Source of the DNA: Campylobacterota bacterium
Lineage (GTDB): Bacteria > Campylobacterota > Campylobacteria > Campylobacterales > Sulfurovaceae
Reading direction: 5' to 3'
Length of the DNA: 6,290 nucleotides
NCBI GenBank assembly: GCA_022600655.1
Contig: JAHZJZ010000229.1
Span: forward strand, 1 to 6,290
Part shown: positions 1 through 5,947 of the stretch, piece by piece
Layout of the letters: each line of letters begins with the position of its first letter
Position numbering within the stretch: position 1 is the stretch's first letter
Program-made: the position numbers and the translations under genes
The notes under the pieces: model-generated
Told to the model about the DNA's origin: nothing
Databases searched by the model: none
The model's input: only the letters and a program-made list of their open reading frames with translations

Positions 1-4
1 AAAA

Positions 5-3000
5 CTAAAACACCAATTCAACATCTTTAGCAACTTTTATCCAATACCCTTTATGTTTTTCAAATCTCTTAAACTCATCCTGACTTCCCTCACCTTGGAT
101 AGCCAAGAGATTATCTGTACCGACTTGACTTTTAATCTCTGATAGTGTCAACTCACTATAGGGGCTAATGATATTCCATCCAGCTTTTAAAGTGATGCTT
201 CCTACTTTGGAACGGTTTTCTACACTTAAACTGGCTGAGTTTTTTAATTTTATCCAATACCCTTTACCCTCTTCTAAAGCTATAAAATCATTTAAAAAAT
301 CTAAACCTAGGTCGCTATATTTTTTTTGATAGGTTTTATCTTTTCCTTGGACTACCTCTAAGTTCTCTTCTCCAAGTTCTTTTTTTAACTCTGATAGACT
401 CAATACTTGGTCAAATCCTATCAAGTTCCAACCAGCATGTAGTTGATAAACTTCCATTGTATTAAAGGAGTCAATCACAAAATTTTCATCATCATTCTTT
501 TTAAAATTTAGTCGTTTGCTTAAGCCATCTATCGTTATATCAAAACATGGAGCAGATGCATCACAATGATTCGCAGATATATTGGCATCAAGTAGCGTTC
601 CTTGTGGTGAAGCTTGAAGTAGAAATACCCTTATGTCTTGGCTTACTGGAACTAATGAACCATAAGTAATTCTATTTCGCACAGCTTTACTACTGGTTCG
701 TGTCTTATAGACAATGGTCTCAGGATTTATAACAAACTGACCATCATGCAGAGAGTTGGCAACAATTCGTGCTGTTACGGTACTGTTTGCCTCTTTATCC
801 AACATACTACAGAGTGGGTTAAGTAGTAGTTTTTTTGAACTCTCTAACTTCAAATTGACCTTTTCGTAGTGGTAACTACACTCTGTAGTATTATTCTCCT
901 CATCGGCACTGTACCAGTACTCTTTGACATTAGAAGCTCCTCTGTCATCTTTGGTCTTAAAGCTATCGACCACCATATAGTTACCATCGTCCAAAGCAAT
1001 CAAGTAACGGTAAAAAAACTGTAACCATCCAAACTCATCATCTTCTTTTCCGTAAACCATACTCCCATCAGCGACAAAAGCTTTATGTCCACTAATATCA
1101 ATAGTCTCCAGTTCTCCTCTTGCTCCATAAATCTGACTGCTGTTAATCCAATCATCATTGTAGTTTCCACCTGTATAGTGTTCATCCGTTGCATCTTCGA
1201 CCACCAAAGTGTTTGCTCCAAGAGCGATATTATCCCAAAGTTCTGTCTCACCATCTTTGACCAAATAGCCTTGGTTACTCGAAGTCTTACCTATCTCTCC
1301 ATACCCAAAATCATAAAGTAGTCGGTTACCATAAGCACTCCAAATTAACGCTCCAAAGTCTAACTCTCGGTGAGGAAAATCATTGGGAACCCCATTAAAA
1401 CCTAACCATGTGTAGTTGGCTTGTGAAAATCGCATATTGCTGTTTTCTGCCAATGGTGTAGCGTTTGGAATGTAACTTTTAAATACGCCACTCTCAGCTT
1501 GGTCAAAAAGTATCTGTTTGGTTTGATTGGTTGATGATTGATTACACTCATTAACAATGGCTATCCAGTCTCGTGCCAATGAGGGCTGTACACTCCATGG
1601 GTCTTCAAAGCCTTTAGAAAACCAGATATTTGAGAAGTACTCATAGACTTCACAGGCATCAAGTTGCACTGTACCAATAGACTTCTCTCCTATCATCTCC
1701 TCCCATAACATCATATGCAGTGGGTCAAAAGTACTCCAACCTCGTTTATCCCATGAGTCACCAAAGTCTGCCATTTTTCCATCAGGAACCATAAAGTCTA
1801 AATACCATCTTTTGGTCTTCTCTATTCGCTCCCAGCGTACACTGGCTAACGCTTGACCAAACGATTGTCGCATTAGGTTATTGGTCTCAAGAAGATTACT
1901 GTAAGAGACATTGGTATACTCCACAACCCCTTCCATATAAGAGCCATCTGTTAGGTAGAAGTCACGATGTAACCAGAGGGTTCGCAACACCTCTTTGACC
2001 ACCTGCTTTGCCCTACTATCTTCATGATAATAGGTAATTGCCCAATAGAGGGCTGCTTTATCCAAAATAGCTGTCCAGTTATTACCATTATAAATCGACC
2101 AGTGTTTCTCTTCGATTTGGTCTAAAAAACAACCTATCTTATCGCTAAGTGTAGCGTCAATCTTTGCTTTGTTAGCAGGGCTTAAATCACTCCAAAAGGT
2201 ATCGACAAAAATCGACCAAAACTTGACAGGAGGCTCGGTTCCAATATCAAAACATTTATACCCATAATCCCAACTTACACTATCAAATCGTGTCATCTCT
2301 GAGCTAATAAACGCCTCTTTTAGTCGTGTTACATCAGCTAAATCATAAAGGCAGTTGGCTTGATTACTCTCATGGCATTGCATCATATCACGCAGTAGAA
2401 ACATAATACGTAACGCTCGTTTTCTAACCCATTTGTCACCCTCTTCAAAATCTAAATAGTAATCAGTATCACTCACCTCATCAATGGTATCAGGAACAGA
2501 GTTTTTACAAAGACTCACCCCTTTGGTATTTTTATCCCATATATTTTTGGCATTAAAGACCATACCCCAATCCATATCTTTGGCTGATTCGACACAAGCT
2601 AAATCATCAAAAGGTTTAAAATACTCTTTCCACTCACTGTTAGCTCCTAAAATTCTTGGGTGTTCAACCGCTGGTTCTTTGGCAGGTTCAAAAGGCTCTT
2701 CAGTCTTAAGGGTAACAGATTTAATGGTAAAGTTTTCATTCTCATGCGTTGTACATCGTGTTGTATCATCTTTCTCACACGCTTTGGTGTATTGATTAAA
2801 GGCTACTAAACTCACCACCAGCTCTTCTACCTCTTCATAGGCTTCAGGAACTTTCACTTTAAAGGTATCAACCCCACTGTACCCGATAATCTCTATAGGA
2901 GGGTGAGGACCTGTCATTACCTGTTTTGTAGTGCCTGGAGTTGTCCACAACATATAGAGTCCTGCATCGACATCATCTCTCCAGTTATCAGCCACATCGA

Positions 3001-3553
3001 CTTTACATTCATTTGTGGTACTATTAAATTCATTAGAGTGGCAATTGGTAGGAGAGGAGCCAAATAACTTATACCAATTTAATTCATACTCAAGCTCATT
3101 GGCAACATGCCCTTTAGGGATAGGAAAACGAAACTGAGCCCATGCAGGTTCAGGTGTTAGAGGGTAGTGGGTATTGTTACTTGGCCACTTGGTTAAAAAC
3201 CTAAGATTATAGTCTGTACTGGTTTTTAGATATACTTTACAGACCTCTTCACTGTTTCCAGTGGCTCTTCCCCCTACACTAACACGCGTAGCATCCCAGT
3301 AGTTTGAGACATCACACAAGCTTTTCTCATACACATCTAAAAGAGGGGTCTCATAAGCTTCTATCTTGTCTAAGCGTACCTCTAAGTCGGTCTCTATCTG
3401 TGTTTGCTTTAGTAGTGTTGGGGGAATAGTTGGCAGATAATCTGTGATATTAAACTCACTCTCCCAGCTGTCGGGTATGCCGTTGGCATTGTTATCTACA
3501 CCATTTGCATTCAGTAACAGTAAACTTAATAAAAAATAGCGTATGATTTGCAA
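5..3553 (-). CDS. Secreted heparinase II/III-family polysaccharide lyase-like protein with two C-terminal GWN modules
   Basis: Probable exported polysaccharide lyase (beta-elimination of uronic-acid polysaccharides), 1182 aa; heparinase II/III proteins are more often 600-750 aa. Seen: an N-terminal signal (R5, then hydrophobic YFLLSLLLL); a TSP3/dockerin-like Ca2+ motif at 19-31 (DNNANGIPDSWE); a beta-rich region to about 290; HPRILG at 299-304 opening the alpha/alpha toroid; NNW at 491-493; DGSYMEG at 536-542 followed by Y546; FGDS at 597-600. The beta-sandwich carries PHRELDFG at 727-734 and LLYDFGYGEIG at 745-755, like the family H..LD.G / D.Gyg signature. Candidate catalytic residues are Y539 or Y546 and H728; this is inferred by motif, not alignment. 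Two GWN modules follow (1036-1111 and 1120-1182). It has 18 Cys, consistent with extracytoplasmic disulphides, and seven D/E-X-N-X-S/T sequons. The start is TTG, with AAGG 7 nt upstream; the next in-frame stop upstream leaves no ATG or GTG. The substrate is unknown, and a non-catalytic relative is possible. The stop lies at the window edge, so any terminator is outside. Confidence 0.85.
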   Translation of the reverse strand: MQIIRYFLLSLLLLNANGVDNNANGIPDSWESEFNITDYLPTIPPTLLKQTQIETDLEVRLDKIEAYETPLLDVYEKSLCDVSNYWDATRVSVGGRATGNSEEVCKVYLKTSTDYNLRFLTKWPSNNTHYPLTPEPAWAQFRFPIPKGHVANELEYELNWYKLFGSSPTNCHSNEFNSTTNECKVDVADNWRDDVDAGLYMLWTTPGTTKQVMTGPHPPIEIIGYSGVDTFKVKVPEAYEEVEELVVSLVAFNQYTKACEKDDTTRCTTHENENFTIKSVTLKTEEPFEPAKEPAVEHPRILGANSEWKEYFKPFDDLACVESAKDMDWGMVFNAKNIWDKNTKGVSLCKNSVPDTIDEVSDTDYYLDFEEGDKWVRKRALRIMFLLRDMMQCHESNQANCLYDLADVTRLKEAFISSEMTRFDSVSWDYGYKCFDIGTEPPVKFWSIFVDTFWSDLSPANKAKIDATLSDKIGCFLDQIEEKHWSIYNGNNWTAILDKAALYWAITYYHEDSRAKQVVKEVLRTLWLHRDFYLTDGSYMEGVVEYTNVSYSNLLETNNLMRQSFGQALASVRWERIEKTKRWYLDFMVPDGKMADFGDSWDKRGWSTFDPLHMMLWEEMIGEKSIGTVQLDACEVYEYFSNIWFSKGFEDPWSVQPSLARDWIAIVNECNQSSTNQTKQILFDQAESGVFKSYIPNATPLAENSNMRFSQANYTWLGFNGVPNDFPHRELDFGALIWSAYGNRLLYDFGYGEIGKTSSNQGYLVKDGETELWDNIALGANTLVVEDATDEHYTGGNYNDDWINSSQIYGARGELETIDISGHKAFVADGSMVYGKEDDEFGWLQFFYRYLIALDDGNYMVVDSFKTKDDRGASNVKEYWYSADEENNTTECSYHYEKVNLKLESSKKLLLNPLCSMLDKEANSTVTARIVANSLHDGQFVINPETIVYKTRTSSKAVRNRITYGSLVPVSQDIRVFLLQASPQGTLLDANISANHCDASAPCFDITIDGLSKRLNFKKNDDENFVIDSFNTMEVYQLHAGWNLIGFDQVLSLSELKKELGEENLEVVQGKDKTYQKKYSDLGLDFLNDFIALEEGKGYWIKLKNSASLSVENRSKVGSITLKAGWNIISPYSELTLSEIKSQVGTDNLLAIQGEGSQDEFKRFEKHKGYWIKVAKDVELVF
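8..448 (-). repeat. Tandem pair of GWN...GYWIK modules within the lyase gene
   Basis: The C-terminal 147 residues contain two copies of one module. Copy 1 is residues 1036-1111 (about 448-221) and copy 2 is residues 1120-1182 (196-8). Both follow the order AGWN, hydrophobic, LSE(L/I)K, G..NL, (V/I)QG, aromatic/charged segment, KGYWIK (1097-1102 and 1168-1173). Copy 1 has a longer insert before KGYWIK. At DNA level the KGYWIK segments are identical over 19 nt (35-53 and 248-266), while the rest has diverged. Modules of this shape occur at the C-termini of exported bacterial proteins; their role is not known to me, but carbohydrate binding or surface anchoring is a reasonable guess. Confidence 0.8.
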
Positions 3554-3560
3554 AACATGA

Positions 3561-3564
3561 CCTT
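3561..3564 (-). promoter_or_regulatory. Shine-Dalgarno supporting the TTG start of the lyase
   Basis: On the minus strand AAGG (end of AAAAAAGG) sits 7 nt before TTG at 3553. It supports TTG as the true start even though an out-of-frame ATG lies between the two (3558-3556), only 2 nt after the AAGG and so too close to be well served by it. Confidence 0.5.
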
Positions 3565-3613
3565 TTTTAATAATTATATAAAAATAATATCATAAACTCA
3601 TGTTATAAGATTT

Positions 3614-3619
3614 AAAGGA
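3614..3619 (+). promoter_or_regulatory. Shine-Dalgarno of the lipoprotein gene
   Basis: AAAGGA is followed by AAATT (5 nt) and the ATG at 3625. The spacing is good, and it fixes the start that gives a proper lipoprotein signal peptide. Confidence 0.65.
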
Positions 3620-3624
3620 AAATT

Positions 3625-4182
3625 ATGAAGAGCTTTAATTTAGTTATACTGCTTATATTTTTGATGGGTTGTGGAAATAGTAAACAGAACTCCTCTACAA
3701 CTTTAACAGAGGAGAATCACTCACTAGCCAATGAACCTACCATAACTGTACCTAGCTCCAACAGTGAGATAAATCAAAGTACCAATACCCATACCACAAC
3801 ACAATCCCCTATAACTACAGAAACACCTATTGAAGAGACTTCTACTCAATCTTCTTATACTAACACTACCAACTATCATATAGCTCTCGATAACTATGCC
3901 AATGAGGTAAAAGCCACCTTTGAAGGATTTCAAATAGTTGTATATAGCGATAAAAACCTATTAACCGATACCACAGAAGAGAAGAGTTTTAGCACCAAAG
4001 CACTCTTTGGAAAAATTAATGGTCAAAATACCACCTCACTTTTAAAACTTAATGATAACTATACAAGCAGTGATAAATTAATTGTAAAAGTTCATCGAGG
4101 AGAAACTCTGGTAGGGGAGAGTAGTAAAATCACCTATATAGATGACACTGTGTTACAGTTTAGTGATATAACCATACCATAA
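3625..4182 (+). CDS. Small lipoprotein with Thr/Ser/Asn-rich tether, function unknown
   Basis: A 185-residue predicted lipoprotein; I do not recognise its family. Seen: a short signal with K2 and a hydrophobic core, then the lipobox LMGC with C16 as the lipidated residue. No Asp follows C16 (GNS at +2 to +4), which would favour outer-membrane sorting by the E. coli rule, though that rule may not hold here. Residues 20-83 are a low-complexity Thr/Ser/Asn/Gln-rich stretch without globular character, typical of a flexible tether. Residues 84-185 alternate hydrophobic and polar residues (for example FQIVVYSD, KLIVKVHRGE, ITYIDDTVLQF) and probably form a small beta-sandwich. Two PglB-type sequons, EENHS (N31) and EINQS (N50), lie in the tether. 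It is divergent from the secreted lyase, so a shared envelope role or shared control is possible. It is followed after 40 bp by an MFS gene with no strong terminator between. Confidence 0.85.
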   Translation: MKSFNLVILLIFLMGCGNSKQNSSTTLTEENHSLANEPTITVPSSNSEINQSTNTHTTTQSPITTETPIEETSTQSSYTNTTNYHIALDNYANEVKATFEGFQIVVYSDKNLLTDTTEEKSFSTKALFGKINGQNTTSLLKLNDNYTSSDKLIVKVHRGETLVGESSKITYIDDTVLQFSDITIP

Positions 4183-4191
4183 CCACATACT

Positions 4192-4205
4192 AAGTTCTCT
4201 AACTT
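4192..4205 (+). repeat. Small perfect inverted repeat upstream of the MFS gene
   Basis: AAGTT-CTCT-AACTT forms a 5-bp stem with a 4-nt loop, directly upstream of the TAAAAT -10 candidate. It is too weak and lacks a T tract, so it is not a convincing terminator. It may be an operator or chance. Confidence 0.3.
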
Positions 4206-4210
4206 TACGC

Positions 4211-4216
4211 TAAAAT
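4211..4216 (+). promoter_or_regulatory. Candidate -10 element (TAAAAT) placing the start point on the MFS start codon
   Basis: GCTAAAATAC contains TAAAAT ending 6 nt before the ATG at 4223. A normal 6-7 nt distance from -10 to start point would put +1 on or beside the A of ATG, giving a leaderless mRNA. No purine-rich Shine-Dalgarno is present between the stop of the lipoprotein gene and this ATG. No clear -35 is seen. Confidence 0.35.
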
Positions 4217-4222
4217 ACCTAC

Positions 4223-5425
4223 ATGAAAAAAATAACTTATTTAGAAACACTAAAACATCCTGTTGTTGGAAGACTAACGCTTATACAATTTATCTCCTAC
4301 TTTGGAACATGGTTTTCACAAGTAGCTATTGCTTCTATGATGGTGGAGTATGGGGCTTCTGAGATGGTTATCGCCTATATTTTTATGATGATTATGCTTC
4401 CTGCTATTTTGTTGGCTCCTATTTCTGGATTTATTATTGATAAAATTGAATTTAAAAAACTTATGACCATACTTCTGCTCATTGAAATAGCCATGACGCT
4501 ACTTTTTATGACCATTAACTCCATTGATATGGTAGGGTGGCTGATGCTCTTTCTGTTTATCCGTTCATTGGCTGCTTCTATTCTATTTTCTGCTGAGATG
4601 GCACTCTTTCCTAAAATTTTAGAAGGAGAGATGCTCAAAAATACGAATGAAATCCACTCAATGGTCTGGGCAGTCTGTTTTGCAGCTGGTATGGCTTTGG
4701 GTGGGGTAGTGACACACTACTTTGGATATGACATAACATTTATGATAGATGTCATACTTTATGTTATCGCTTCACTACTACTCATAGGACTTAAACTTAA
4801 TCTCAAACCCATTGAGCATATGGAGAGTGCTATGGAGATGATGAAGAGTGGATTTATCTACTTGAAAAATCATAAAAAACTTCTTCATCTTATTGTCTTA
4901 CACTCAAGCATTGGGTTTACCAGTTTCGATACCTTGGTTACCCTTTTAGCAGACTATCACTACAAGTATGTCTTAGCCATTCCCCTAGCCATAGGGTGGA
5001 TTAATGCCAGTCGAGCTATAGGACTCACTATTGGTCCCCTGCTCTTTAGTAAATATATTAATGCCTCAAATCTTCACTACTTTTTTGTACTACAAGGCGT
5101 TAGTATCATACTCTGGGCATTTGTTCAACACAACTATGGTTACTCTATTTTATCTATACTCTTTATAGGATTACTACCAACCACACTATGGTCATACACC
5201 TACTATATGCTACAACAAGAGATAGAGGTTAAATTTTTAGGACGGGTCATCGCCTACAACGATATGATATTTATGCTAACCAACATCTTAGTCACACTTT
5301 TTGTAGGATACGCAGCACAAAAAGGGATGGAGTTAAAGTATATTACTATGATTATGGGAGGTGGGTTCCTTGCAACGGCTATTTATTACAAATGGTTTAA
5401 AGAGAAGTACCCTACTTCAATATAA
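4223..5425 (+). CDS. Major facilitator superfamily exporter (MFS_3/DHA3-like, 12 TM)
   Basis: A 400-residue inner-membrane secondary transporter, probably a proton-coupled exporter; the substrate cannot be read from sequence. Seen: about twelve hydrophobic segments (roughly 16-40, 46-72, 80-98, 103-125, 147-165, 170-192, 221-243, 252-272, 284-303, 307-331, 343-362, 371-389). Motif A between TM2 and TM3 is present as G69-x3-D73-x4-K78-K79. FPKILEGEMLKNTNE at 129-143 matches the 'P.lv..e.l..aN' loop common in the EntS/MefA-like DHA3 branch, and a FLGR motif at 338-341 corresponds to the second-half 'rGR' signature. The length is normal for the family (about 400). The ATG start directly precedes the hydrophobic core region with a basic N-terminus (KK at 2-3). 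There is no Shine-Dalgarno. It lies 40 bp after the lipoprotein gene, and co-transcription is possible. It has no visible link to the lyase beyond proximity. Confidence 0.88.
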   Translation: MKKITYLETLKHPVVGRLTLIQFISYFGTWFSQVAIASMMVEYGASEMVIAYIFMMIMLPAILLAPISGFIIDKIEFKKLMTILLLIEIAMTLLFMTINSIDMVGWLMLFLFIRSLAASILFSAEMALFPKILEGEMLKNTNEIHSMVWAVCFAAGMALGGVVTHYFGYDITFMIDVILYVIASLLLIGLKLNLKPIEHMESAMEMMKSGFIYLKNHKKLLHLIVLHSSIGFTSFDTLVTLLADYHYKYVLAIPLAIGWINASRAIGLTIGPLLFSKYINASNLHYFFVLQGVSIILWAFVQHNYGYSILSILFIGLLPTTLWSYTYYMLQQEIEVKFLGRVIAYNDMIFMLTNILVTLFVGYAAQKGMELKYITMIMGGGFLATAIYYKWFKEKYPTSI

Positions 5426-5445
5426 TCTTTTTCAATGTAATCTTT
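5416..5445. repeat. Tandem 15-bp direct repeat at the end of the MFS gene
   Basis: TTCAATATAATCTTT (5416-5430) is followed immediately by TTCAATGTAATCTTT (5431-5445), with one mismatch. The first copy contains the last two sense codons and the TAA stop of the MFS gene. The second copy lies outside the gene and abuts the hairpin at 5446. A second in-frame TAA falls at 5438-5440. Confidence 0.8.
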
Positions 5446-5465
5446 CGTGGGCAGGAATGCCCACG
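5446..5465. terminator. REP-like palindromic hairpin at the convergent gene junction
   Basis: CGTGGGCA-GGAA-TGCCCACG is a perfect 8-bp GC-rich stem with a 4-nt loop, in a region that is otherwise strongly AT-rich. On the plus strand the loop GGAA is a GNRA tetraloop, so the MFS mRNA would fold it very stably. No proper U tract follows on either strand, so it is not a textbook intrinsic terminator; it may be a bidirectional transcription end or an mRNA 3'-end stabiliser. The motif with its flank (GGGTAGCGTGGGCA on the minus strand) resembles the GTAG-GTGGGCA/TGCCCAC palindromes dispersed in many proteobacterial genomes (REP-type elements). That resemblance is from memory and unverified. Confidence 0.6.
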
Positions 5466-5669
5466 CTACCCTAAAGGATTATCACTCCGATTCTTCTCTT
5501 TACGCTTTTCAAAAGCCTCATTAGAAGGTGTAGTAGAGTCAGAAAAAAGAAATTTTCCATACAGAACACAGCCATTACACCCAGGCTCACACTTATGTTT
5601 CAAGAGCCTACACCACTCTTTTTCCTCTTCAAATTTAGTAAGATGTTGACATCCCCAACCACTACTCAT
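5466..5669 (-). CDS. Small Cys-rich protein, function unknown, possible metal-binding
   Basis: A 67-residue protein I cannot assign to a named family. The first half carries C7, H9, C20, C27, C31 and C34; KCEPGCNGCVLYG at 26-38 looks like a Zn or Fe-S binding knuckle. The C-terminal third is charged and probably disordered. There is no signal peptide or membrane segment, so it is cytoplasmic. It is last in an operon, starting 2 nt after the acylphosphatase stop. A strong AAGGAG (5676-5681) with a 6-nt spacer lies inside the acylphosphatase 3' end, so translation is probably coupled. Its TAG stop directly abuts the hairpin, leaving no 3' UTR before the stem. The good ribosome site, tight operon packing and patterned cysteines make it a real gene rather than a chance frame. 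Confidence 0.75.
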   Translation of the reverse strand: MSSGWGCQHLTKFEEEKEWCRLLKHKCEPGCNGCVLYGKFLFSDSTTPSNEAFEKRKEKNRSDNPLG

Positions 5670-5671
5670 AA

Positions 5672-5947
5672 CTAACTCCTTACCTCAAATCCATCATAGA
5701 CTAAATCATCCTCATCTAGAGTACTCATCGTAATACGTTCAACCTTACTAGCAGGTGAACCCTCTTCTAAAATCTTTTTAAAAACAGGAACATCCTCTTC
5801 CCAAAGAGCTGCGACAGCCTCAACCGTTCCATCATTAAGATTTTTAACATATCCTTGAAACTGTTTTCTCATCGCATTTTGAGAGACAAACTTGCGATAA
5901 AAGACACCCTGAACTCTTCCAGAGACAACAAAATTATATACTTCCAT
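5672..5947 (-). CDS. acyP: Acylphosphatase
   Basis: A 91-residue cytoplasmic acylphosphatase hydrolysing carboxyl-phosphate bonds such as acetyl phosphate or 1,3-bisphosphoglycerate. Seen: the N-terminal signature VSGRVQGVFYRKF (8-20) with the phosphate-binding loop and catalytic R18, and GYVKNLNDGTVE (32-43) with catalytic N36 and the conserved NxxDG. The length is standard for the family (about 90), and nothing key is missing. AAAGGA (5953-5958) lies 5 nt before the ATG. The gene overlaps the 3' end of the upstream gene by 14 nt and precedes the Cys-rich gene by 2 nt, so all three form one operon whose promoter lies off the right edge. The physiological role is uncertain across bacteria. 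Confidence 0.95.
   Translation of the reverse strand: MEVYNFVVSGRVQGVFYRKFVSQNAMRKQFQGYVKNLNDGTVEAVAALWEEDVPVFKKILEEGSPASKVERITMSTLDEDDLVYDGFEVRS
5676..5681 (-). promoter_or_regulatory. Shine-Dalgarno of the Cys-rich gene inside acyP
   Basis: AAGGAG on the minus strand, 6 nt before the ATG at 5669, overlaps the last codons of the acylphosphatase gene (stop at 5674-5672). This is a classic arrangement for coupled translation and the strongest ribosome site in the window. Confidence 0.7.

Larger units (their letters stand above)
3554..3624. promoter_or_regulatory. Divergent promoter region between lyase and lipoprotein genes
   Basis: This 71-bp spacer is over 80% A+T by eye. On the minus strand a perfect TATAAT lies at 3573-3578, and a second candidate TATTAT at 3584-3589; either could serve the lyase gene. 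On the plus strand TAATAT (3585-3590) and TATAAG (3604-3609) are candidate -10 elements for the lipoprotein. No convincing TTGACA-type -35 is seen, which is usual for Campylobacterota sigma-70 promoters. A perfect 7-bp inverted repeat, AACATGA (3554-3560) and TCATGTT (3598-3604), flanks the -10 elements and could be paired operator half-sites. Transcription start positions are inferred only. Confidence 0.5.

Noticed and set aside
1000..1321. Short open frames on both strands (84 and 78 codons) within the lyase gene
   Set aside because: They overlap the lyase beta-sandwich coding region in other frames, with no start signals or family-like motifs.
2484..2795. Plus-strand open frame of 103 codons inside the lyase gene
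   Set aside because: It lies fully antisense to a gene with clear domain motifs, has no ribosome site that I can see and no recognisable protein character; a shadow frame.
3781..3860. Possible DNA repeat array in the ACC/ACA/ACT-rich stretch of the lipoprotein gene
   Set aside because: No regular unit length or spacing; this is ordinary Thr/Ser/Asn low-complexity coding sequence, not a CRISPR or tandem array.
3724..3933. Minus-strand 69-codon frame opposite the lipoprotein tether
   Set aside because: It arises from the low-complexity Thr/Ser codons on the other strand; no promoter or ribosome site, and the plus-strand lipoprotein is well supported.
4166..4190. Near-repeat ATAACCATAC / ATAACCACATAC across the lipoprotein stop
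   Set aside because: Short, imperfect and partly coding; easily explained by chance in AT-rich sequence.
4375..4638. Minus-strand 87-codon frame inside the MFS gene
   Set aside because: Antisense to transmembrane-coding sequence; Ile/Ser-rich composition is the expected shadow of hydrophobic codons.
5446..5465. Classical intrinsic terminator
   Set aside because: The stem is strong, but neither strand has a run of U after it, so I call it a probable REP-like bidirectional end rather than a textbook rho-independent terminator.
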